The notes: generated from the letters alone by a model not told the origin. Counted from the stretch's first letter, positions 35,772 to 43,372 are shown. The stretch: DNA of 64,000 nucleotides from Cryobacterium aureum (GCF_002954245.1 NZ_PPTG01000040.1:363-64362); one strand, 5' to 3'. A program made the numbers and translations.

Positions 35772-36365
35772 ATGCTCAAATCACGAACTTTTCTGTATGC
35801 GGCTGTGGCACTGGCGGCCACACTGACCCTGAGCTCCTGCGCCGGCGGCAGTCCCGCCACCGACCCAGCAAGCCCCTCCGCGAGCCAAACCACAGCGGCG
35901 TTCAATTCAGCGGACGTGACTTTTGCGCAGATGATGATCCCCCATCACGAGCAGGCCGTTCAAATGAGTGATGACCTCCTCGTAAAGGACGGTATCGACC
36001 AAAGCGTGATTGACCTCGCAACTCAGATCAAGGCTGCGCAAGAACCGGAGATTGCGCAGCTAAAAGACTGGTTGACGGCGTGGGGCGAGGGTGACAGCAG
36101 CATGGGCGGCATGGATGGCATGGACGGCGGCTCTGACGGGATGATGTCCGACGACGACATGATGGCCCTACAGGACGCCTCGGGAGTCGAGGCCAGCACG
36201 CTATTCCTGGAACAGATGACGGTGCACCATGAGGGCGCTGTCGCGATGGCGCAGCTCGAAATTGATGATGGTGAGAATGCGGATGCGCAGGCGATGGCCG
36301 CCACCATCGTTGAGACGCAGACGGCCGAAATCGCCGTCATGGCCGAGCTCCTCGCCTCGCTCTAA
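35772..36365 (+). CDS. DUF305 lipoprotein
   Basis: This 197-residue lipoprotein has a lipobox at LSSC (Cys ~23). It contains two copies of the DUF305 helix pair: FAQMMIPHHEQAVQMSDDLL and FLEQMTVHHEGAVAMAQLEI. They are separated by a Gly/Met/Asp-rich loop (MGGMDGMDGG). His-His and Met residues suggest metal binding, and DUF305 genes typically accompany copper resistance genes. It is 94 bases after the DUF6153-like gene in the same direction. Confidence 0.9.
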   Translation: MLKSRTFLYAAVALAATLTLSSCAGGSPATDPASPSASQTTAAFNSADVTFAQMMIPHHEQAVQMSDDLLVKDGIDQSVIDLATQIKAAQEPEIAQLKDWLTAWGEGDSSMGGMDGMDGGSDGMMSDDDMMALQDASGVEASTLFLEQMTVHHEGAVAMAQLEIDDGENADAQAMAATIVETQTAEIAVMAELLASL

Positions 36366-36505
36366 AGCGACACGTTCGGGGCGGATCCTTCTCTGGAAGG
36401 CCCGCCATTGGAGCCCAATTTTCTCTTTCTGAATGACCTGCAAGGACATAAGTATGCATTGCCGTCAAATTCTTCAGCTGCTTCGCGTCGCCGGGGCGGT
36501 GCTCC

Positions 36506-37357
36506 GTGGATAACACCGGCCACGTGGCCACAGCGCCCCACATTCCCGGCGCCATTCCACCAATGTCACGACGCGATTTGCGTGCCATGGAGAGCATGCT
36601 GCGTACGGGTCGCCCGGACCCCTCAAAATCCGCGCCAGCGGCGAAAGCCGTGCCCCGTTCGATCCCGTTGCGCCAGCGTGTTGCGGCCAGCAGCGCCATG
36701 GCGATGATCGCACTGTTTGCAATTAGCACGTCCCTGCCCGCGCTTGCGATCAACACAGAATCACCGCAAGCCGATGCTACGAGCGCCGCTCCGATCGACG
36801 ATCTGCAAAGCGTCAGCGCCGCGGGGGCGGCATCCGTTCTCGTTGAACGCGACGGGTATACTATCACGGAAGCACCTGAACCGGCCTCGTACACCGAAGT
36901 TGCCGGCAACGGGGAATGGGCCAGCCTGAGTCCGGGTCAGCTCAGCGATCAAGGCTGGGCTCTACCCGTTCTGGGCCGAATATCGAGCCCGTTTGGTTCT
37001 CGCCCGAACAAACCAGTGGATGGTGTCGGCGACTTCCACAACGGAACCGACATTGCCGCGCCCTGCGGTCAGCCCGTCTTCGCTGCTACCGGCGGCAAAG
37101 TTGTCACCTCGGATTATCAGGGCTCCTACGGCAACTGGGTTCTCATCGACCACGGCAACGGCGTCGAGACGGGATATGCCCACAACAGTCAGCTCCTCGT
37201 CGACTCCGGTCAGCTGGTTGTGGCCGGTGAAATCATCGCGATAGTGGGATCGACCGGTGCATCCAGCGGCTGCCACGTGCACTTTGAAACACGCGTCGAC
37301 GGTGAACGCGTCGACGCGGAACCCTTCATGAGCACTCGGGGGGTGTCTCTTGGCTAA
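36506..37357 (+). CDS. M23 peptidase (island copy 1)
   Basis: This ~283-residue exported protein starts at GTG 36506 (an ATG at 36563 before SRRDLRAMES is an alternative). It has a basic N-terminal region, a membrane or signal helix at ~58-78, a linker, and a LytM domain with HNGTDIAAPCGQPV, YGNWVLIDHGNG, TGYAHNSQLL and HVHFETRVDG. It ends RGVSLG and overlaps the next gene by 8 nt (TTGGCTAA), the same junction as in the chromosomal hydrolase pair at 32210. It lacks the coiled-coil domain of its neighbours. Confidence 0.88.
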   Translation: MDNTGHVATAPHIPGAIPPMSRRDLRAMESMLRTGRPDPSKSAPAAKAVPRSIPLRQRVAASSAMAMIALFAISTSLPALAINTESPQADATSAAPIDDLQSVSAAGAASVLVERDGYTITEAPEPASYTEVAGNGEWASLSPGQLSDQGWALPVLGRISSPFGSRPNKPVDGVGDFHNGTDIAAPCGQPVFAATGGKVVTSDYQGSYGNWVLIDHGNGVETGYAHNSQLLVDSGQLVVAGEIIAIVGSTGASSGCHVHFETRVDGERVDAEPFMSTRGVSLG

Positions 37358-38609
37358 GAGCAAGACTGGCGCTCGGTTCGCTCTTGTAGCGGTGACGGTT
37401 TTCGCGCTTCTCGGAATCGCGGCACCGGCCGGCGCGGCAGAGTACCCGAGCTGGTCGGATGTGGAATCCGCACGATCGTCCGAGGCTGGTAAACAAGCGC
37501 AGGTCACGGAGTTGACCGGGCTGGTCGCAGGCCTCACCGCCGAAGTGGATGCTGCGCGTGCGGAAGCATCTCGTCGCGCATCCACCTATGAGGCCGCGCA
37601 AAACGCGTTCGATGACGCGACCCTGCGAGCGACGAACTTGCAGGACCAGGCCGACGCCGCCTCGGCCACCGCCGCCATTTCGGGCGAACAGGCCGGCCGG
37701 CTGGCAGCAATGCTCGCACGCTCGGGAAACAGCGACCTGTCGTTGTCGCTGTTCTTGGACGGGCCCAGCGCCAGCGATCTCCTGAATCAGCTCGGTTCCA
37801 TGAGCAAGCTGACCGAGCGGATGAGTCTGGTCTATGAGTCCGCCGCCGCCGACGAAAACTCCGCTAGATCGCTCACGGATCAAGCTCAGATCGCTCAACA
37901 GACGCTCGGTGCGCTGGCTGCGACGGCTGAAACCGCGTTGACCGAAGCGATGGCCGCGAGCATCCGGGTGGAGACGGCACTAGCCGACCAGCAGGAAATT
38001 GCCGCAACGCTACAGGCACAGCTTGCCGTTCTGACCGAGGATCGGGCCGCGACGGAAGCCGACTACGCCGCGGGCGAAGAAATCCGCCGGGCAGCCGAAG
38101 CAGCCGCCGCGAAAGTGCGCGCCGCCCAAGCCGCTGCGGCCGCAGCTTCAGCAGCCGCAGCACCGAGCAGGCCCCTGGGCGGCAGCAGCACGCCCAACGC
38201 ACAGGGCTGGACCTTGCCCGTATCAGGCTGGATTAGCTCAGCGTATGGGGCTCGGCCCAACAAACCGGTGGCGGGAGTCGGTGCGTTCCACTATGGAACC
38301 GACATCGCCGCGGGCTGCGGGCAGACCGTGTCGGCAGCATCCGCTGGAACAGTCAGTTACGCCGGCTGGCTGGGCTCCTACGGCAACTGGGTCCTCATCG
38401 ACCACGGCGACGGCACCCAAAGCGGTTATGCGCACAACAGCTCGCTGCTCGTCAGCACCGGGCAACAGGTTTCCACGGGCGCTACCATCGCTCTCGTGGG
38501 AACGACGGGTGCGTCCAACGGCTGCCACGTGCACTTTGAAACACGCGTCAATGGTGCCCGCGTCAATCCACAACCCTTCATGAGCGCTCGAGGAGTCACC
38601 CTTGGTTAG
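37350..38609 (+). CDS. M23 peptidase with coiled-coil domain (island copy 2)
   Basis: This 419-residue secreted protein starts at TTG 37350. After a signal peptide comes AEYPSWSDVESAR, then a coiled coil with LSLSLFLDGPSASDLLNQLG and MSKLTERMSLVYE. The C-terminal LytM domain (HYGTDIAAGCGQTV, YGNWVLIDHGDG, HVHFETRVNG) is close to that of the preceding gene. The overall design equals that of the chromosomal gene at 32210, so one is probably derived from a common ancestor of the other. It ends RGVTLG and again overlaps the next TTG start by 8 nt. Confidence 0.9.
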   Translation: MAKSKTGARFALVAVTVFALLGIAAPAGAAEYPSWSDVESARSSEAGKQAQVTELTGLVAGLTAEVDAARAEASRRASTYEAAQNAFDDATLRATNLQDQADAASATAAISGEQAGRLAAMLARSGNSDLSLSLFLDGPSASDLLNQLGSMSKLTERMSLVYESAAADENSARSLTDQAQIAQQTLGALAATAETALTEAMAASIRVETALADQQEIAATLQAQLAVLTEDRAATEADYAAGEEIRRAAEAAAAKVRAAQAAAAAASAAAAPSRPLGGSSTPNAQGWTLPVSGWISSAYGARPNKPVAGVGAFHYGTDIAAGCGQTVSAASAGTVSYAGWLGSYGNWVLIDHGDGTQSGYAHNSSLLVSTGQQVSTGATIALVGTTGASNGCHVHFETRVNGARVNPQPFMSARGVTLG

Positions 38610-39567
38610 ATTCAACCGGTCACGACGCCGGATCATCGCACTGTCGTTCCCGCTCGTAGGCCTCATAGTTCTCACCGGTTGTTCCGCCAACGATTCGGTT
38701 TCGACGGCAGCGTCGCCCAGCATGCATTCGACGTCGGGCGCTTTTGAGCACGTGCATGGCCTCGGTGCTGATCCCCTCACGGGCGACACCTACGCGGCAA
38801 CCCACCAGGGGGTGTGGCTCATTCCTACCGACGTGCTGCCCGACACCTATCTGACCGGAGCGCCGCGAGCAAACACGACCCAGCCGCGACAGATCGCTGG
38901 CTTGGCGCAGGACACGATGGGCTTCACTGTGGCCGCGCCCGGGCAGTTGTTGGCGTCGGGTCACCCCGATCCGACCGAACCCAGCGACCTGGCGCTTCCC
39001 AATCTGGGCCTCATCTCCAGCACGGACGGTGCGTCCACCTGGACGGCACTGTCGCTGGCGGGCGAGACCGATTTTCACGATCTGGATGCGGTCCCCCTCA
39101 ACGACGGCACCCTACGCGTCTACGGGTACGACGCAGGCGCCGGGACCATTGCCGTCAGTGACGACTCCGGCCTCTCCTGGACAGCGGGAGCTAACCTCGC
39201 ACTCCGCGACCTGAGCACGGATCCAGCGCAGGCCGATCGGCTCTACGCAACGACCGCCGCAGGCGTCATGGTGAGCACCGACGCGGGTCGCACCTTCTCC
39301 GCATTGGATGGCGCACCCGCGCTGCTACTGCTGGACACTATCGACGCAAACGCAGGCGGTGGATTGGTCGGTCTGGATCCCAGCGGCGCAGTCTGGCGGC
39401 AGGACGCCGAAACGTGGACGCAAACCGGAACGACCGGTCGTGCCCCCGAAGCGTTCACCGTCGTCGGCGGCTCCTCGCCTTGGATCCTTGTCGCGGACGC
39501 CACCGGAATCTCCGCCAGCAATGACTTCGGGAGCACGTGGACCGCGCTGGTATCGCTGTCCAGCTAG
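38602..39567 (+). CDS. F510_1955-type beta-propeller lipoprotein
   Basis: This 321-residue lipoprotein starts at TTG 38602, with a lipobox at LTGC (Cys ~28). A BNR-like propeller follows: FEHVHGLGADPLTGDTYAAT, LGLISSTDGASTWTALSL, VSDDSGLSWTAGAN, VSTDAGRTFSAL and ASNDFGSTWTAL show the repeated Asp-box. The family is annotated as glycosylhydrolase-like but recurs in copper clusters, so hydrolase activity is doubtful. It overlaps the preceding M23 gene by 8 nt. Confidence 0.8.
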   Translation: MVRFNRSRRRIIALSFPLVGLIVLTGCSANDSVSTAASPSMHSTSGAFEHVHGLGADPLTGDTYAATHQGVWLIPTDVLPDTYLTGAPRANTTQPRQIAGLAQDTMGFTVAAPGQLLASGHPDPTEPSDLALPNLGLISSTDGASTWTALSLAGETDFHDLDAVPLNDGTLRVYGYDAGAGTIAVSDDSGLSWTAGANLALRDLSTDPAQADRLYATTAAGVMVSTDAGRTFSALDGAPALLLLDTIDANAGGGLVGLDPSGAVWRQDAETWTQTGTTGRAPEAFTVVGGSSPWILVADATGISASNDFGSTWTALVSLSS

Positions 39568-39635
39568 CTCCGGCACCACCGAACGACACCGGCCATCCGA
39601 CCGGACTACGAGCGGCTGGCATCCAGGTACGACAG

Positions 39636-39651
39636 ATACCCCTAGAGGTTT
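39636..39651 (+). promoter_or_regulatory. CsoR-like copper operator
   Basis: ATACCCCTAGAGGTTT lies 37 bases before the SHOCT/multicopper oxidase pair. It resembles the CsoR-type operator ATACCCC-N2-GGGGTAT, with a clean left half and a decayed right half. The AT-rich TTTAATGGGATATTG next to it could be the promoter. No csoR gene is in the window. Confidence 0.4.
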
Positions 39652-39687
39652 AATGGGATATTGTCAACTTACGAAAGGAATCACATC

Positions 39688-39941
39688 ATGATGTGGGGCA
39701 ATGGAGCTATGGGGTGGTCTTGGGGATACGGACTGCTGGCAATGGTCGGCATCGTAATTCTCGTGTACGTCATCATTCGCTTATCGACAAAAACCGGGAG
39801 CGTGGCCCCTGGTCACCGCCGCCGTCAGCGTCCTCTGATCTGACCAGCGCGCGGAAGATCCTCGACGAGCGATTTGCTCGCGGAGAACTAACGGCAGAGC
39901 AGTACCGCGACCAGGTCCGGGTGCTCAGCGAAGGCCGATGA
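39688..39941 (+). pseudogene. SHOCT-domain membrane protein, frameshifted
   Basis: ATG 39688, after GAAAGGA, encodes MMWGNGAMGWSWGYGLLAM and a membrane helix. This frame stops at ~39843. The SHOCT domain (SARKILDERFARGELTAEQY) continues in a second frame (-1, equivalent to +2) from about 39820 to 39941. Together the two frames give a normal ~85-residue SHOCT protein. No classical slippery heptamer is seen near CACCGCCGCCGTC. It is therefore a mutation or a sequencing error. The second frame's stop overlaps the multicopper oxidase ATG. Confidence 0.75.
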
Positions 39942-41401
39942 TGGCCGACATTAGCCGCCGAAATGCTCTCATTCTCGGCGGCGTAGGAATTGGCGGGGTG
40001 GCCATTGGCGGGACCGGTTTCGTTGCGAATCAATCCTCGAGGAGGCAGCAGGCTTTGGAAGCTGCGCCTGGGTTCGCCCTGGTTCAGCCCACCGAATTAC
40101 ACAGCACCGGAGGCGTGTTGACGGTGGCACTGGAGTCATCGTCTCAGCCGGTAAGCGTTGCCGGCCGAACTGTGCGTGCGCTCAGCTACAACGGAAGCGT
40201 CCCCGGCCCGACACTGCGCGTTCGGGCGGGCGACATCCTTAATATCAGCCTGCGCAATGGTTTGACCGACCCGAGCAACCTGCACGTGCACGGCCTGCAC
40301 GTCTCGCCGGAAAACAATAGCGACAACATGTTCGTCACGGTCGACGCCGGCGACTCCTTCGAATACCGCTATGAGCTACCCGCAAACCACCCGCCGGGCG
40401 TGTACTGGTACCACCCGCACCACCATGGACTCGTCGCCGATCAGATATTTGGAGGCCTCTACGGTGCGATCATCGTAGAAGATGCCAAAGAGATCCCGGC
40501 CACCCGGGAGCGCGTACTCGTTATCTCTGACATGACCTTTGATTCTTCCGGTACCATTTCAGCTACCACCGAAATGGAGAAGATGTCGGGCAGGGAGGGC
40601 GAGCTCGTTCTGGTGAACGGGCAGCTCACTCCTGACCTGAGCGCCAGCCCCGGCGACCGGGAACGCTGGCGAGTCATCAACGCGTGCACTTCCCGCTATC
40701 TGAGGCTTCGACTCGACGGGCAGCAACTCACCCTCCTCGGCATCGACTCCGGCCGGTTCGAATCCGCGCGCGACGTTGACGAAGTCGTCTTGGCTCCAGG
40801 CAATCGCGCAGACTTGTTCGTGACCGCTCGCGCGGGCACGTCCACCCTTCGCACCCTCCGCTATGACCGTGGTGCATCCGGCGGGATGATGGGCGGCGGC
40901 ACGACCAGTTCCGCCGATGTCGCACTGGCCACGTTCGCCGTCGCCGGTGCCAACACCGACGAATTCACCGCAGTACCCGACCAGCTCGCACCACGGGACT
41001 TACGTTCCGTTACCGTCACAGCTCGACGCGAATTGGTGTTCGCTATGGGAATGGGAGGCGGCATGGGCGGCGGCATGATGTCAGCCACGATCAACGACCG
41101 CACATTTGATGCCGCCCATGTCGACACCACCGTGCAGTTTGGAAGCGTCGAAGAGTGGGCTCTCACCAACACCAGCACTCTCGATCACCCGCTTCACCTG
41201 CACGTCTGGCCAATGCAGATTATTGAACAGGATGGCCAATCAGCCGAGTCAGCGATTTGGCAGGACGTCGTCAACATACCGGCACGCAGTACCGTGCGCG
41301 TTCGGATCGCCTTCGATGATTTTCGCGGACGGACCGTCTATCACTGCCATATCCTCGACCATGAAGACGCCGGCATGATGGGCATCATTCAGGCGATGTG
41401 A
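39938..41401 (+). CDS. Multicopper oxidase
   Basis: This ~487-residue exported cupredoxin oxidase probably oxidises Cu(I). The N-terminus ISRRNALILGG plus a hydrophobic stretch suggests Tat export. Copper-ligand motifs are HVHGLHVSP, WYHPHHHGLVADQIFGG, HPLHLHVWPMQ and YHCHILDHEDAGMMG, the full T1/T2/T3 set. A Met/Gly-rich loop (MGMGGGMGGGMM) recalls CueO-type copper sensing. Its ATG overlaps the SHOCT reading-frame stop. Confidence 0.92.
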   Translation: MMADISRRNALILGGVGIGGVAIGGTGFVANQSSRRQQALEAAPGFALVQPTELHSTGGVLTVALESSSQPVSVAGRTVRALSYNGSVPGPTLRVRAGDILNISLRNGLTDPSNLHVHGLHVSPENNSDNMFVTVDAGDSFEYRYELPANHPPGVYWYHPHHHGLVADQIFGGLYGAIIVEDAKEIPATRERVLVISDMTFDSSGTISATTEMEKMSGREGELVLVNGQLTPDLSASPGDRERWRVINACTSRYLRLRLDGQQLTLLGIDSGRFESARDVDEVVLAPGNRADLFVTARAGTSTLRTLRYDRGASGGMMGGGTTSSADVALATFAVAGANTDEFTAVPDQLAPRDLRSVTVTARRELVFAMGMGGGMGGGMMSATINDRTFDAAHVDTTVQFGSVEEWALTNTSTLDHPLHLHVWPMQIIEQDGQSAESAIWQDVVNIPARSTVRVRIAFDDFRGRTVYHCHILDHEDAGMMGIIQAM

Positions 41402-41463
41402 GCACCGGTAGGCCTTTGATCAAGAGGGAGATACGCCGAGGATTTGCCCCAGTATCTCTGCTG

Positions 41464-41490
41464 ACTCCCCCGTCCGGTGCCGTGAAGACA
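41464..41490 (-). pseudogene. Second integrase scrap (VFTAPDGG motif)
   Basis: On the minus strand this encodes VFTAPDGGV, the same catalytic-domain motif as in the integrase remnant at 34338-34364. The two 27-base stretches agree at 24 positions, including 12 in a row (GCCGTGAAGACA on the plus strand), and have the same orientation. Homology fades on both sides. It marks the far side of the copper-type cluster. Confidence 0.6.
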
Positions 41491-41717
41491 GCTGGGAAGT
41501 TCTCGGGCCGCAACGAAATCGGGCCGGATGTTCCGTGCCACGTCGGCCTGCCGCCCCGGCGAAGCGAGCGCGTCTGGCAGACCCCACTCCGGCGCCACCA
41601 TTGCCATGCCACCTCGCACAACTCACACGCCAGATGTCAATTCAGGCTGTCAGCGCTCGTTGAAAACGAGGCCAGTTTCGCTCTTTGAACAGTAGACCAC
41701 CCACCACGATTGGATGG

Positions 41718-41907
41718 GTGATTACAGTGCAGGATTGGGCAGAGATTCGGCATCTTCATGTCAGTGAGGGCTTGTCGGTGCGGGCGATTGCGAAGCAGTT
41801 GGGCTTGTCGCGGGTGACGGTCACTCGAGCGGTTCATTCGGCTGGGCCTCCGCAGTATCGTCGCGGTTCGAGTCCGTCGGCTTTCGACGGTTTTGAAGGA
41901 CCCCGCA
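41718..41907 (+). pseudogene. IS21-family istA 5' fragment
   Basis: GTG 41718 opens with ITVQDWAEIRHLHVSEGLSV then RAIAKQLGLSRVTVTRAV and GPPQYRR, the N-terminal helix-turn-helix of IS21 IstA transposases. Similarity stops after SAFDGFE, near 41907, where the protein would normally continue for ~400 residues. No istB or terminal repeat is visible. It is a dead insertion-sequence fragment at the island edge. Confidence 0.75.
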
Positions 41908-42500
41908 GACCGGATCACCTATCGGGCGGGTTCTCGACAGCACGGACGTTCATCGCTCTATCGAGAAGCGTCACCTATATCCCCTTACGGCATTTAACGA
42001 GATGGACGCACTCGACGAAGCTGGACGCACTGGGTGGCATTCAATTGGCTATGGAATGTACTTCCACGACGTCATTCAATCCAATGAGCAAGGGGAACAC
42101 CAACGAGTCGCCGCCTTCGGATCCAGCCGACACAGCCTGGAGGGCGAAGGATGGCACCGAATAGGAACAATGTGGTTTCCGTGGGCCTACTTCGCGCGCC
42201 CCACGGGGAAGCCAATCGAAGCAGCCGGACCACCCTCTGGTCAAACCACCTAGCCGAACTTCGTTGCATTCGAAGTGCACCCAGACCACGATCTTGGGAT
42301 TCAATATCCTCCGCCCGCAAGGGCGTCGCCCACCGGAAGGCCAGGGTGAGGGTTCGACAGTGCGTAAGCAAGCGCCGCCGAATGTGCAACTTCATGTGGA
42401 GCAAGGCAGTCGTGCCCACGACGGTCACGAGTGCATAGCCATCGCGCGGATCGCCACGTCGCAGAACCGGAGGGTGGCCCATTTTGTGCCCGCTACTTCG
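41908..42500. other. Degraded accessory stretch without a confident gene
   Basis: This stretch lies between the istA fragment and the hairpin repeat. An 84-codon plus-strand frame (42002-42253) reads sensibly (GYGMYFHDVIQSNEQ, then TMWFPWAYFARPTG) and is open for ~25 codons upstream of its ATG, so it could be the tail of a lost gene. It has no ribosome site and I do not recognise it. Nothing else in either strand is convincing. Confidence 0.4.
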
Positions 42501-42560
42501 CTCACTGGACAACTTCGACGGGTGTGGCGGGGTCGCAACCGCTCGAAGTTGTCCAGTGAG
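42501..42560. repeat. 60-bp perfect hairpin upstream of the HAD-like gene
   Basis: An 18-bp perfect inverted repeat (CTCACTGGACAACTTCGA and its complement) encloses 24 bases of GC-rich loop. No U-tract follows, so it is not a standard terminator. It ends 17 bases before the next start codon. Its plan, long AT-containing arms and a GC centre, resembles the palindromic repeats at 6587 and 30666, but the sequence differs. Confidence 0.8.
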
Positions 42561-42577
42561 CGGCCAGCTAGGCTCGA

Positions 42578-43063
42578 ATGATGACCGCCCGCACCGTTCT
42601 GATCCTGCTCGACGTCGACGGAGTGCTCAACCCACGGCTCGTCGACCAGAGGCTCGTACTCGACCCGGCGCGCGCAGAACTCGTACGCCAACTGGCCGAC
42701 CTCGGATCCATCGTGTGGGCGACCACTTGGTCTCCCACACACACGTTTCACCTGACCCGGGATCTCGGCCTGTCTTCCGACACCGAGGGCATCGCTTTTC
42801 CGCGCAATCTGCACTTCGACCCGTCAAATCCCGCACCCACGGCAAAACTCCACTGGGTCGCCCGCTGGCTGGCCCGGCAGGATCCGCAGCCCGACGCGGT
42901 GATCTGGATCGACGACATCCTGCGCCACGATGCCGTCGGCTGGGCCACCGCGCAGGCCCGGCCGACACATTTGGTGCAGCCCGACCTGAACGTTGGGCTC
43001 ACGGCCGCGCACCTCGACGCGGTACGCCTCTTCGTGGATGGGCTCGCTCCGACGCCATCCTGA
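42578..43063 (+). CDS. HAD-like hydrolase
   Basis: This 161-residue protein starts with TVLILLDVDGVLNPRL, the DxDG nucleophile motif of HAD hydrolases. It continues with VWATTWSPTHTFHL (motif II Thr) and DAVIWIDDILRHDAVGWA (motif IV DD). It is short, without a cap domain, and matches a family of small actinobacterial HAD-like proteins of unknown substrate. The start is one of two adjacent ATGs (42578 or 42581). Confidence 0.8.
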   Translation: MMTARTVLILLDVDGVLNPRLVDQRLVLDPARAELVRQLADLGSIVWATTWSPTHTFHLTRDLGLSSDTEGIAFPRNLHFDPSNPAPTAKLHWVARWLARQDPQPDAVIWIDDILRHDAVGWATAQARPTHLVQPDLNVGLTAAHLDAVRLFVDGLAPTPS

Positions 43064-43095
43064 CGACGCCGTCCTGGCGACACAGCCCGGACGAC

Positions 43096-43179
43096 TCAGT
43101 GCGCGCCGTCGGACTTGCCGAGCGCCGTCGCCCAGACCGCTTCCAGCACTCCTGACGCAATGAGCAGAATCCACGACAT
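43096..43179 (-). pseudogene. Truncated SMR (SugE/Gdx-type) transporter, 27 codons
   Basis: After CGAGGAG, ATG 43179 begins MSWILLIASGVLEAVWATAL, then GKSDGAH and a stop. This is the first membrane helix of SugE/Gdx small multidrug-resistance transporters (~105 residues), with the key Glu retained. Downstream bases are antisense to the HAD-like gene end, so a deletion or insertion joint near 43096 removed the remaining three helices. It follows a guanidine-III-like riboswitch element, which fits a guanidine exporter. Confidence 0.75.
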
Positions 43180-43198
43180 GACTGATACTCCTCGGCCA

Positions 43199-43233
43199 GT
43201 CTTGTCGCGTTCCGGGTACTTTTCGTCGTCCGG
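43199..43233 (-). promoter_or_regulatory. Guanidine-III (ykkC-III)-like riboswitch element
   Basis: On the minus strand, CCGGACGA, then GTACCCGG, then GACAAGAC follow in the order and near-spacing of the guanidine-III aptamer as I recall it. The CCGG/CCGG P1 helix is intact. The loop here is CGAAAA, and I cannot find the pseudoknot helix between the loop and the bases after ACAAGAC, so the element may be degenerate. It ends 19 bases before the ATG of the truncated SMR gene, the expected target. Confidence 0.55.
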
Positions 43234-43306
43234 GGCCGCACTCCACGGCCTGCTTCGACCATAGGCACCGCCACTGGGCTAACCATGTGCAGAACCGCGG
43301 CCTGCC

Positions 43307-43336
43307 GCGAAACGGATGCCGCGGCATCCGTTTCGC
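43307..43336. repeat. Palindrome GCGAAACGGATGCC-GC-GGCATCCGTTTCGC
   Basis: A perfect 14-bp inverted repeat with a 2-base centre lies 36 bases past the dipeptidase stop. It could help end that transcript although no U-tract follows. Its arms contain CGGATGC/GCATCCG, as does the hairpin at 16234. Confidence 0.6.
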
Positions 43337-43372
43337 GCGCCCGTTTGGACCGCGCGGGCGCGGCTGCGGCGG

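Noticed and set aside
41586..41607. Possible right attachment copy of the tRNA-Phe 3' end (GGCGCCACCATTGCCATGCC)
   Set aside because: Only 15 of 20 bases match 34186-34205, in GC-rich DNA, and the T-arm is not duplicated, so chance cannot be excluded.
42072..42512. A 146-codon minus-strand frame
   Set aside because: Arg-rich, no ribosome site, no recognisable fold, and it lies in decayed island DNA.
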